Assembly (NCBI RefSeq): GCF_035818635.1
Contig: NZ_JAYLLH010000030.1
Location: 1-49,449, forward strand
DNA length: 49,449 nt
Origin: Mesobacterium_A hydrothermale
Lineage (GTDB): Bacteria; Pseudomonadota; Alphaproteobacteria; Rhodobacterales; Rhodobacteraceae
Reading direction: 5' to 3'
Of this stretch, positions 42,703 to 49,449 are shown in pieces; position 1 is the stretch's first letter, and every line of letters starts with the position of its first letter. Under the pieces are notes generated by a model. That model searched no databases, had not been told where the DNA came from, and saw nothing but the letters and a program-made list of their open reading frames with translations. The position numbers and the translations under genes were made by a program.

Positions 42703-43347
42703 TCAGATTTTCAGGAACGGCTGCGCAAGCCGGGGCAGCAAGCCCTTGAACCGCAGCGGCGCGTCGGTGACCGCAAGGCAGATGCAATCCTCGGAAATAT
42801 CGGCAACCGGCAGGTGCTCGACCTCCTCGTCGGCCACTTCGATATCGCCGCGCGCAAAATAGCCCTCTTCATCTGCAAAGGCCCCTTGCAGTACCAAGGT
42901 CAGTTCCAGGCCATTGTGGCCGTGGTCCGGCACCGCCACACCGGCAGGGATATATAGAAGCCGCGCGCTGGCCTCGGGCGAGGTTGGCAAAATCGCCTGT
43001 TTCACGCCCATCCCGGCAGAACGCCATTTCACGTTGTCGAGCGACCCGCCGACATAATCCAGCACCGGCGCAGGCAGCGTCTTGTCACGGGGGCGCACGG
43101 GGGCGGGTTCGACAGGGGTCGCGCCTCGGATCAGTGCCATCGCGCCATCAAGGCAGCTGTCAGACACCGGTGTGGCGCTCGTGCCTTCCAGAACCTCGCC
43201 ACCCACGGCATCAAAGCTTGCCAGGTGGGCGCGACATTCGTCGCACAGGGAAAGATGTGCCGCGACGATCAGGTTGAACGCCTCGGGAAGGCTGCCCGAG
43301 GAATACCCCATCAGCAGCGCGTCGGTCAGGTGGTGTTTAATCGTCAT
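42703..43347 (-). CDS. chrR: ChrR-type zinc anti-sigma factor with cupin domain
   Basis: The 214-residue protein has the N-terminal zinc anti-sigma domain: HHLTD at residues 5-6 and AAHLSLCDECRAHL give the His and CxxC ligands. The C-terminal cupin part has VPDHGHNGLELTLVLQG and a later His in VEHLP, matching the His-His-Glu-His metal site of Rhodobacter ChrR. ChrR binds RpoE and releases it in response to singlet oxygen. ATG 43347 is used; an in-frame GTG at 43356 abuts the sigma-factor stop. Co-transcribed with rpoE. Confidence 0.93.
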   Translation of the reverse strand: MTIKHHLTDALLMGYSSGSLPEAFNLIVAAHLSLCDECRAHLASFDAVGGEVLEGTSATPVSDSCLDGAMALIRGATPVEPAPVRPRDKTLPAPVLDYVGGSLDNVKWRSAGMGVKQAILPTSPEASARLLYIPAGVAVPDHGHNGLELTLVLQGAFADEEGYFARGDIEVADEEVEHLPVADISEDCICLAVTDAPLRFKGLLPRLAQPFLKI

Positions 43348-43356
43348 GGTCTTCAC

Positions 43357-43932
43357 TCACTTCATCGCGTGGCGCAGGCGGTCCAACGCGAGCCGGATGC
43401 GGGATTTGATCGTGCCGAGGGGCAGGCCGGTCTGTTCGGCGATTTCGCTATGCGACAGATCCCCGAAATAGGCTTTTTCGATCAGCTCCCTCTGCTTGTC
43501 GGGCAGGCTCGCAATCGCCTGCCCCAGTTTCTTGCTTTCCTGCTGGAACTCCAGGACGTCGGCCTGATCAGGCTCGGCCTCCGGACCCCAGGGCAGGTCT
43601 TCTGGTTCTGGTCGCCGCTGCTTGCGCAGGGCGTCGATCTTGCGGTTGCGGGCGATGGTGAACACCCAGGTCGCCACGCTGGCGCGGGACGGGTCGAACA
43701 GGTGCGCCTTGTGCCATACCGTCGCCATCACCTCTTGCGCGCATTCCTCGGCAAGCGCCGAATCCGCCCCTGATCGCATCAGGAACGCCTTCACCCGCGG
43801 CGCATAATGGTTGAACAGCGCGACGAAGGCGTCCTCGTCACGCTCGTCGCGAATCCGGCGGATCAATGCCACCATCTGCACGCCAGCTTTGTCTTCGTTC
43901 GAACGATCCACTGTCTTTCCAGCCCCAGTCAT
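43357..43932 (-). CDS. rpoE: RNA polymerase sigma factor, ECF RpoE (ChrR-controlled)
   Basis: The 191-residue protein has sigma region 2 (about 34-105; DAFVALFNHYAPRVKAFL, AEECAQEVMATVW, WVFTIARNRKIDALRKQRR) and region 4 (about 135-185; LPDKQRELIEKAYFGDLSHSEIAEQTGLPLGTIKSRIRLAL, split for reading). It pairs with chrR and is the singlet-oxygen/organic-peroxide sigma factor of phototrophic and related Rhodobacteraceae. ATG 43932 has AGGGG upstream; the ATG at 44013 lies at or before the predicted transcription start and is excluded by it. Confidence 0.93.
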   Translation of the reverse strand: MTGAGKTVDRSNEDKAGVQMVALIRRIRDERDEDAFVALFNHYAPRVKAFLMRSGADSALAEECAQEVMATVWHKAHLFDPSRASVATWVFTIARNRKIDALRKQRRPEPEDLPWGPEAEPDQADVLEFQQESKKLGQAIASLPDKQRELIEKAYFGDLSHSEIAEQTGLPLGTIKSRIRLALDRLRHAMK

Positions 43933-44017
43933 GCCCCTGGCATCGCGCATCGACCGCACGGTGGCAACGGGCGCAACGTCACAGGACGGGTCAGGGGCGC
44001 ATACTTCGAACATATGT

Positions 44018-44047
44018 GTTCTACGGGCGGCGCCCCGGGTTGGATCA
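44018..44047 (-). promoter_or_regulatory. sigma-E (RpoE) autoregulatory promoter
   Basis: On the minus strand TGATCC (44042-44047) and TAGAAC (44018-44023) are spaced by exactly 18 nt, close to the Rhodobacter RpoE pattern TGATCC-N18-TAA/GA. It lies 86 nt before the sigma factor start, so the sigma factor should drive its own operon. Confidence 0.75.
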
Positions 44048-44120
44048 CCGGGATCAAATTTTTTTCTTCACTGGCCTTTTCAGGACCGCCTGCCTATGCA
44101 TCCGAAAAAAGGAGCCCCCC

Positions 44121-44774
44121 ATGTCGCAGATCACGCTCATCCGTCACGGCCAGGCAAATTCCAACGCCCGAACCGAGGACGACTATGACCGGCTGAGCGA
44201 ACTTGGACATCAGCAGGCGGCCTGGCTGGGGGACTATTTTCGGACCTCGGGCGAACGCTTTGCGCGGGTCTATTCCGGTACCCTGCGCCGCCACGTGGAA
44301 ACCGCGCAGTCGATGGGCATCGGGGCAGAGCCGGTGCAGGATCCTCGCCTGAACGAGCTGGCCTATTTCACCATGGCCCAAGCGATGCAGGCCCAGCACG
44401 GCGTGCCGATCCCCAAGGACCGTGAGGAATTCCTGACGCATCTGCCGCTGATGTTCCGCACCTGGCAGGAAGACCGGCTGACCGATATCCCCGAAACTTT
44501 TGCCACGTTCGAGACCCGCGTGCGCGCGGCTCTGACCGAAATCGCCGATGGTCACGGACCGGCGCTGGTGGTGACCTCGGGCGGTCTGATCGGCATGGCG
44601 ATGCGGGTGACAATGGGGTTGGACCTGCAGGCCATGACCCACGCCTGCCTCGCGATCCAGAACACCTCGGTCCACCGCTGGACGCGGCTGCCCGCCGGGC
44701 TTGCTCTGACCCAGTTCAACGCGCTGCCGCACCTCGACACGATCGAACGCCGTCACGCACAAACGCACCTTTAA
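44121..44774 (+). CDS. histidine phosphatase (phosphoglycerate mutase-like)
   Basis: The 217-residue protein has the RHG motif at residues 8-10 (ITLIRHGQANSN), with the phosphohistidine His9, and SGTLRRHVETAQ as the conserved Arg region. A second catalytic His usually follows an Asp-Gly or Ser-His; here ALVVTSGGLIGMAM stands where SHGG is normal, so the His is replaced by Ser-Gly-Gly, which may lower or change activity. AAAGGAG (44108-44114) fixes the start. It diverges from rpoE and has no obvious pathway partner. Confidence 0.87.
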   Translation: MSQITLIRHGQANSNARTEDDYDRLSELGHQQAAWLGDYFRTSGERFARVYSGTLRRHVETAQSMGIGAEPVQDPRLNELAYFTMAQAMQAQHGVPIPKDREEFLTHLPLMFRTWQEDRLTDIPETFATFETRVRAALTEIADGHGPALVVTSGGLIGMAMRVTMGLDLQAMTHACLAIQNTSVHRWTRLPAGLALTQFNALPHLDTIERRHAQTHL

Positions 44775-44821
44775 GCCGGTTTGAAACTGCACTAGCGTGG
44801 CGCCCAAAAAGGAGTCCCGCC

Positions 44822-45880
44822 ATGGTGCATCTGTGGGTGCGCGCCGAACAGCGCCCGAACGAAGAACGCGTGGGCGTTACGCCCGACGGCGTCGCCGCGC
44901 TGATCAAGGCCGGTATCTGTGTCACGGTCGAACACAGCGACGTGCGCGCCATCCCGATCGACGGCTATGCCGAAGCGGGCGCCGAAATCGCACCGCAGAA
45001 CAGCTGGCCCAAGGCCCCTGCCGACGCGATCATCTTTGGCCTGAAGGAACTGCCCGAGGACGGCACCCCGCTGCCGCACCGCCACATCATGTTCGGCCAT
45101 GCCTACAAGGGCCAACCCGCAGGCCAGCGCCTTTTGGCGCGGTTCGTGGCGGGCGGCGGCACGCTCTATGATCTGGAATACCTGGTCGACGAAGCCGGCC
45201 GCAGGGTCGCGGCCTTCGGCTATTGGGCGGGATACGCCGGTGCGGCGGTCGCGCTGAAATGCTGGGCCGCACAGCAAGCGGGCGGCATCTGCGGACCGGT
45301 CAGCACCTACAAGGATTCCGACGCCCTGCGCGCCGCGCTGACCGCCGATCTCGACGCCACCGGCAAACGCCCCACCGCGCTGATCATCGGCGCGCTCGGC
45401 CGCGTGGGCACCGGCGCCGCGGACCTGTGCACCGCGATGGGCATTGACCCCACCCGCTGGGACATGGCCGAAACCGCCCGTGGTGGCCCCTTCCCCGAAG
45501 TGCTGCAACACGACATCTTCTTCAACTGCATCCTGGCGCGCCCCGGCACGCCGGTCTTCGTGCCCGCCAGCGCGAAAACTGATCCCCGCGCCCTGTCGGT
45601 GATCGGCGATATCGCCTGCGACCCCGACAGCGATTTTTCCCCGATCAAGGTTTATGACCGCACCACCGACTGGGCCGAACCCGCTCTGCGCGTGCACGAC
45701 GACCCGGTGCTCGACGTGACTGCCATCGACAACCTGCCGTCCTTGCTGCCCCGCGAATCCTCGGAAGATTTCGCGGCCCAGCTTCTCCCCTCGCTCCTGA
45801 CGCTGACAGATCTTGACGCGGACGTCTGGGCGCGGGCCCATTCCGATTTCCTCATTCACAGCTCAAAGGTGCGCTCATGA
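44822..45880 (+). CDS. saccharopine dehydrogenase, L-lysine-forming type
   Basis: The 352-residue protein resembles fungal Lys1: N-terminal RAEQRPNEERVGVTPDGVAAL, LKELPEDGTPLPHRHIMFGHAYKGQ (catalytic Lys and His in this part), and a Rossmann domain ALIIGALGRVGTGA. In one direction it makes lysine from saccharopine; in bacteria using the saccharopine route it more likely runs towards saccharopine from lysine and 2-oxoglutarate. AAAAAGGAG precedes ATG 44822. The stop overlaps the next gene as ATGA, and the next gene encodes the second step. Confidence 0.9.
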   Translation: MVHLWVRAEQRPNEERVGVTPDGVAALIKAGICVTVEHSDVRAIPIDGYAEAGAEIAPQNSWPKAPADAIIFGLKELPEDGTPLPHRHIMFGHAYKGQPAGQRLLARFVAGGGTLYDLEYLVDEAGRRVAAFGYWAGYAGAAVALKCWAAQQAGGICGPVSTYKDSDALRAALTADLDATGKRPTALIIGALGRVGTGAADLCTAMGIDPTRWDMAETARGGPFPEVLQHDIFFNCILARPGTPVFVPASAKTDPRALSVIGDIACDPDSDFSPIKVYDRTTDWAEPALRVHDDPVLDVTAIDNLPSLLPRESSEDFAAQLLPSLLTLTDLDADVWARAHSDFLIHSSKVRS

Positions 45881-47007
45881 CGATCCACTGGTGTGGCACC
45901 GGCCTGTCGGCCGTTCCCGGACTTCGCCGCCTGATCCAGGCCGGTCACGAGATCACGGTCTGGAACCGGACCATCGAAAAAGCCCAGGACGCGGTCGGCG
46001 ACCTGACCCAGCGCATCCAGGAATTCGACTTCGACGCGCTCAGCGCCGAGGTCCAGTCCGGCGACGTGATCGTGTCGATGCTGCCGGGCGACTGGCACGT
46101 CCCGCTGGCGGAACTGGCGATCTCCAAGGCCGCGCATTTCGTGTCCTCCTCCTACATTTCGCCGGAAATGCGCCGCCTGCACGCCAAGGCCCAACTGGCG
46201 GGCGTCTGCCTGATCAACGAGGTCGGGCTGGACCCGGGCATCGACCACCTGATGGCGCATCACCTTGTGGCCGATTATCGCGCGTCCAACGCCTGCGACG
46301 CCGACAACGCCCTGTCCTTCCTGTCCTATTGTGGCGGCATCCCGAAACATCCCAACGCCTTCCGCTACAAGTTCAGCTGGTCGCCGCTGGGCGTGCTCAA
46401 GGCGCTGCGCTCACCGTCGAAATCCATTCGCCATTTCACCGAACTGGACGTGAAACGCCCCTGGGACGCAATCAGCCACTACAGCGCGCCGCTGCCCGCC
46501 CCGGAAACCTTCGAGGTCTATCCCAACCGCGACAGCCTGCCCTTCATCGAGGAATATCACTTCGATCCGACGTGGAAGATCGAAACCTTCGTGCGCGGCA
46601 CCCTGCGGCTGAACGGCTGGGCAGATGCCTGGACCGGGATCTTCGACCAGGTCGAAACCCTGTCTGATGCCGACCTCAAGGCGCTGTCAGAACGGCTCTG
46701 GGCCGACAACGCCTATGGCGAAGACGACCCCGACCGCGTGGTCCTCTGTGTGTCGCTCGAAGCGAGGCGCGATGGCGTACCCGTCTGGCACAAAACCTAT
46801 GTCATGGACGCCTGGGGCGATGCCCGCGGCACCGCGATGGCGCGCCTCGTGTCGGTGCCGGTGTCCCTGGCGGTCGAGGCCGCGATGACCCGGGCCATAC
46901 CGGTCGGCGTCTCCGCCGCGCCCAGCGATCCGAAACTCATCGCTCAATGGATGGGCGAAATCGACGTGTTGGCGCAGCATCTGATGATTGTGGATCACCT
47001 GGCCTGA
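45877..47007 (+). CDS. saccharopine dehydrogenase, L-glutamate-forming type
   Basis: The 376-residue protein matches the Lys9/saccharopine reductase family: IHWCGTGLSAVPGLRRLIQAGHEITVWNR starts a Rossmann fold, and NEVGLDPGIDHLMAHHL is the diagnostic motif. It converts saccharopine to 2-aminoadipate 6-semialdehyde and glutamate with NAD(P)+, or the reverse. The opening lacks part of the usual glycine motif (GTGLSAVPG), so cofactor use may differ. Together with the upstream gene it forms a complete two-enzyme saccharopine module, translationally coupled. Confidence 0.9.
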   Translation: MTIHWCGTGLSAVPGLRRLIQAGHEITVWNRTIEKAQDAVGDLTQRIQEFDFDALSAEVQSGDVIVSMLPGDWHVPLAELAISKAAHFVSSSYISPEMRRLHAKAQLAGVCLINEVGLDPGIDHLMAHHLVADYRASNACDADNALSFLSYCGGIPKHPNAFRYKFSWSPLGVLKALRSPSKSIRHFTELDVKRPWDAISHYSAPLPAPETFEVYPNRDSLPFIEEYHFDPTWKIETFVRGTLRLNGWADAWTGIFDQVETLSDADLKALSERLWADNAYGEDDPDRVVLCVSLEARRDGVPVWHKTYVMDAWGDARGTAMARLVSVPVSLAVEAAMTRAIPVGVSAAPSDPKLIAQWMGEIDVLAQHLMIVDHLA

Positions 47008-47050
47008 CCCGCAGGCCCGAGCCCTGCCTGCTGACCCGGGGCCAGCCCCA

Positions 47051-47171
47051 TATGTCTTTGGCTTCACAAATACCTCGGGGGGATGGCGGCGCAGCCGCCC
47101 AGGGGGGCAGCGCCCCCGAACCCGCCCGGGCCACAGGCCCGGGCAAACCCTGCGCGCAGCCGAGGCTGCGC
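47051..47171. repeat. dispersed hairpin repeat, copy E (arm type 1), with extra hairpins
   Basis: The arm TATGTCTTTGGCTTCACAAA, TACCTCGGGGGG (47051-47082) is followed by GC hairpins: GGCGGC/GCCGCC near 47086-47099, a GGGGG/CCCCC stem near 47102-47117, GCCCGGGCC/GGCCCGGGC (47124-47144) and GCGCAGCC/GGCTGCGC (47154-47171). It fills the gap between the convergent saccharopine operon and moaE and probably separates their transcripts. Confidence 0.8.
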
Positions 47172-47176
47172 TCCGC

Positions 47177-47620
47177 TTACCAGCGGTCCAGCGCGTCCTC
47201 GTCTTCGTCTTTGGCCACGACCCAGTCAGCCCCGGCGGCGCTCAGTTCCTTTTTCCAGAACGGCGCACGGGACTTGAGGTAGTCCATCAGGTATTCCGCT
47301 GCCTCGAATGCGTCCTTGCGATGCGGTGCGGCCGTGGCCACCATCATGATGCGATCCCCTGGCGCCAACCGGCCGTGCCGGTGGATCACCAGAACATCAC
47401 CCAAAGACCAGCGTTCGGCGGCTTTGGCCGCGATACCGGCAATCGCTTTTTCGGTCATCCCGGGGTAATGCTCGATCTCCATCGCCGTCAGGTCGCCGGT
47501 GGCCAGGTCCCGCACCACGCCGGTGAAGGTCACGATTGCGCCCATGTCACGGCGCCCGTGCGCAAACGCGGCCACCTCTGCGCCGATGTCGAAATCCGCC
47601 TCCTGAACCGCGATGCGCAT
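47177..47620 (-). CDS. moaE: molybdopterin synthase catalytic subunit
   Basis: The 147-residue protein joins two sulfurs to precursor Z (cyclic pyranopterin) to make molybdopterin, with MoaD as sulfur donor. Characteristic stretches are GAIVTFTGVVRD, IEHYPGM, HRHGRLAPGD and the end APFWKKE with the catalytic Lys region. The gene follows moaD by 3 nt, giving the order pgsA-moaD-moaE in transcription. Confidence 0.95.
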   Translation of the reverse strand: MRIAVQEADFDIGAEVAAFAHGRRDMGAIVTFTGVVRDLATGDLTAMEIEHYPGMTEKAIAGIAAKAAERWSLGDVLVIHRHGRLAPGDRIMMVATAAPHRKDAFEAAEYLMDYLKSRAPFWKKELSAAGADWVVAKDEDEDALDRW

Positions 47621-47623
47621 GGC

Positions 47624-47869
47624 TCAGCCCCCGGTCATCGGCGGAAAGAACGCCACTTCACGCGCTCCGGCAAGGGGGGCATCGAAATCGGTCAGTTCCT
47701 GGTCCACCGCTACGCGCAACGCCGACAGATCGGCAAAGGCGGCGGCATAGCGGTCCTCGCGCGCGCGCAGTTCCGCGACCAGCTCCGACACAGTGGTTGC
47801 GCCGGTCTCCACGGTTTCACGCGGCAGCCCGATGCGTTCGCGCACCCAGGCAAAATACAGAACATCCAT
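47624..47869 (-). CDS. moaD: molybdopterin synthase sulfur carrier subunit
   Basis: The 81-residue ubiquitin-like protein ends in Gly-Gly (FFPPMTGG), the site of thiocarboxylation. MDVLYFAWVRERIG at the start is typical. ATG 47869 lies at a good distance from AAAGG; an ATG at 47875 overlaps the pgsA stop as ATGA and is the alternative. It works with MoaE encoded downstream. Confidence 0.92.
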   Translation of the reverse strand: MDVLYFAWVRERIGLPRETVETGATTVSELVAELRAREDRYAAAFADLSALRVAVDQELTDFDAPLAGAREVAFFPPMTGG

Positions 47870-47871
47870 GG

Positions 47872-48531
47872 TCATCCTTTCAGATAGGGCGTCGCCTTGC
47901 GGAAATAATCCCACCCGGTGATCAGCGTCAGCACGGCGGCAATCCACAAAAGCACCAGCCCGCCGATTCCGGTCCAGACCATCCCGGCCTCTTTCCACCA
48001 CAACCCGTGCAGGTCTTCCTCCTGCCCCGAGATGATGGCCTGGATGATCTCCGGGCTCATCCCGAAGGTCGACATGCCCAGGAAGTGTTCGAAAATACCC
48101 TGCGCGAACAGCACGGCAATGGCGATCATCTGCGCGGTGGTTTTCCACTTCGCCAGCTTTGTCACCTTCAGCGTACCTGCGGTGTCGCCAAGGAATTCGC
48201 GCAGGCCAGACACGAACACCTCCCGGAACAGAATGAAGGTCGCGGGCAACACCAACCAGGGCGACATCGACGAATAGCCAACGATCACCATCAGCGCGAT
48301 CACCACCATCGCCTTGTCGGCGATCGGGTCCAGCATGGTGCCCAGTTTGGTCTGTTGTTTCCAAGCCCGCGCAAGATAGCCATCGAACCAGTCGGTCACG
48401 GCGGCGGTCACGAACAACAGCAACGCGCACCAATCCGCAAGCGGACGGCTGAAATACAGGAACATCACCGCGACGCCAGGCGCGGCAAGCAGCCGTATGA
48501 CTGTCAGGATATTTGGTATGGTCCAGCGCAT
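47872..48531 (-). CDS. pgsA: CDP-diacylglycerol-glycerol-3-phosphate 3-phosphatidyltransferase
   Basis: The 219-residue membrane enzyme makes phosphatidylglycerol phosphate. The CDP-alcohol phosphotransferase motif is complete: D-WFDG-YLAR-x8-G-TMLD-PIAD (about 46-70), followed by several membrane helices. PNILTVIRLLAAPGV is the standard start. It leads the pgsA-moaD-moaE operon. In related genomes uvrC often sits just upstream of pgsA; here uvrC is some 34 kb away. Confidence 0.95.
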   Translation of the reverse strand: MRWTIPNILTVIRLLAAPGVAVMFLYFSRPLADWCALLLFVTAAVTDWFDGYLARAWKQQTKLGTMLDPIADKAMVVIALMVIVGYSSMSPWLVLPATFILFREVFVSGLREFLGDTAGTLKVTKLAKWKTTAQMIAIAVLFAQGIFEHFLGMSTFGMSPEIIQAIISGQEEDLHGLWWKEAGMVWTGIGGLVLLWIAAVLTLITGWDYFRKATPYLKG

Positions 48532-48588
48532 GCGCCACCTCTAGCGCGGATTGACGGGACAGGGAAGATGGCCCGCATCATCAGCGGC

Positions 48589-49323
48589 CTAGCGTGCCGC
48601 GATCCGCCGGGCAATCGCATCCAGGAACCGGCCACGCGCGGCAGGCAGCGGTTGCCCGCGCAACTGCGGTGCAAGCTGGTGTTGAAGAAAATGGCCGGTC
48701 GTCCCCAGCGCAGTCAGGATCTCGGCATCTGGCGCATCCCCCTGGCCCAGCAGGCAGGGCGGCAGCGGTAGCAACTGATCTGCCCACGGACCCGCCCCTG
48801 CGCGGGTCACCGCCCGCCCGGTGCGGGGCGACACGAACGCCAACCCCTCGGTCGCACCCGTGACCGCACATTCCGTCAGGTCCAGGCCAAAGCCCATCTC
48901 CTCGAGCAATGCCTGTTCCCAGCGCAAATAGGCCAGCGGCCACAGGTCGGTCTGCGGCAGCAGGTCCAGCAGCGTTTCGCTGCGCCGGTAAAGTGCGGGA
49001 TGCGATTCGCGCTCGGGCAAGCAGAACGCCAGAAGGGCCACCACCGCACTCAGCCCCGCCAAGGCCAGCCTGTCGGACAGGATCGCCCCGGCACGGGCAC
49101 GCTGCAATTCGACGGTGAAGGTGCCGATGTGATCCTCAAGCCGCGCCCGCCATGTCAGGTCCAGCTGTGCGCCCGGCTGCAAAATCGGTGCGATCTTGCG
49201 GCTGGTGCCCCCACGCACCACCCCGGCGTGACGGCCATGTTCCGGGCTGAATACCTCGATGATCGCGGCGGATTCGCCGTGTTTGCGGGTCGACAGAAGG
49301 ATACCGGTGTCACGCCATTCCAT
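48589..49323 (-). CDS. recO: DNA repair protein RecO
   Basis: The 244-residue protein acts with RecF and RecR in loading RecA onto gapped DNA. It starts MEWRDTGILLSTRKHGESAAIIEVFS (split for reading), the OB-fold start of RecO, and continues with HAGVVRGG. A helical part contains LLPQTDLWPLAYLRWEQALLEEMGFGLDLTECAVTG (split), typical of RecO; the usual zinc cysteines are largely absent. ATG 49323 is used rather than 49356 because the family starts at MEWRD. It ends 57 nt before pgsA's start. Confidence 0.93.
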   Translation of the reverse strand: MEWRDTGILLSTRKHGESAAIIEVFSPEHGRHAGVVRGGTSRKIAPILQPGAQLDLTWRARLEDHIGTFTVELQRARAGAILSDRLALAGLSAVVALLAFCLPERESHPALYRRSETLLDLLPQTDLWPLAYLRWEQALLEEMGFGLDLTECAVTGATEGLAFVSPRTGRAVTRAGAGPWADQLLPLPPCLLGQGDAPDAEILTALGTTGHFLQHQLAPQLRGQPLPAARGRFLDAIARRIAAR

Positions 49324-49396
49324 GGCCGCAAGGTGAGCCGGAAACCGCCCCCGCACAAGGGGATGCGCCCCGTCTAGTGGATTGATCGCGACAAAC

Positions 49397-49439
49397 GAGT
49401 CCGAATTGGGATTCCCATTTGGTGCTGGCCGTGCGAGTC
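49397..49439. promoter_or_regulatory. cluster of three GANTC sites near the window edge
   Basis: GAGTC (49397-49401), GATTC (49410-49414) and GAGTC (49435-49439) fall within 43 bp in the non-coding end of the window, upstream of recO and probably upstream of a gene outside the window. This is the second tight GANTC triplet besides the one before ccrM, and may mark a methylation-sensitive promoter. The gene it would serve cannot be seen. Confidence 0.4.
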
Positions 49440-49449
49440 ATGCTGATGC

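Noticed and set aside
43932..44013. Longer rpoE start at 44013
   Set aside because: It lies at or upstream of the transcription start expected from the sigma-E promoter at 44018-44047.
17238..47171. Dispersed repeats as a CRISPR array
   Set aside because: Copies are kilobases apart, not evenly spaced, contain hairpins and arms, and no cas gene is present.

Overview
The window looks like chromosomal DNA from an alphaproteobacterium of the Rhodobacteraceae (Roseobacter group). It is GC-rich and densely coded. It carries the cell-cycle methylase ccrM next to rnhB, a ChrR/RpoE singlet-oxygen sigma module, a TauE-TIGR02186 pair, a DUF484-xerC pair and a dispersed hairpin repeat of a kind I associate with this family. 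No rRNA, tRNA, insertion sequence, prophage or CRISPR array was recognised. Most genes are housekeeping or ordinary accessory genes in short operons with 1-23 nt overlaps.

Layout. 1-6.4 kb: pnp with a hairpin-rich leader; a small secreted protein overlapping a membrane-anchored OmpR-type winged-helix protein; a basic secreted protein; rnhB; ccrM behind a cluster of GANTC sites. 6.4-12.2 kb: YbjN-like protein, EamA transporter, AEC transporter with aroC, then a one-base-overlap operon (TauE permease, TIGR02186 protein, hotdog thioesterase). 12.2-17.1 kb: uvrC, an AT-rich intergenic island, then a four-gene operon (sppA-type protease, a 55-residue zinc-ribbon protein, Ca/Na antiporter, pteridine-reductase-type SDR). 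17.3-25.1 kb: priA, fructose-6-phosphate aldolase/transaldolase, DEAD-box helicase, DUF484-xerC, PaiB-like protein, GST. 25.1-30.3 kb: a CCGTAC motif cluster in front of a peptide/nickel-type ABC transporter (two permeases and one fused double ATPase, no binding protein) that overlaps an aldehyde dehydrogenase gene. 30.3-34.5 kb: nhaA, an ArsR-controlled permease, a four-cysteine uracil-DNA-glycosylase-like protein, SseB. 34.5-40.1 kb: TTC38-like TPR protein, alpha/beta hydrolase, P1 peptidase, YfdX protein, two SDRs (one apparently starting at ATT). 40.3-44.8 kb: kpsT/kpsE-type capsule export genes, chrR-rpoE with a readable sigma-E promoter, a histidine phosphatase. 44.8-49.4 kb: a two-enzyme saccharopine (lysine) operon, pgsA-moaD-moaE, recO, and a second GANTC cluster at the edge.

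Patterns crossing gene boundaries: five copies of a hairpin-plus-arm repeat in two arm types, one of them translated in frame at the start of an ABC ATPase; two tight triplets of GANTC sites, one in front of ccrM itself; and a five-fold CCGTAC motif in front of the ABC operon. I do not see one unmistakable new system. The best candidates for undescribed biology are the secreted-protein/membrane winged-helix pair (2809-3760) and the CCGTAC-controlled transporter/dehydrogenase operon. All calls come from reading the sequence, and no database search was possible.
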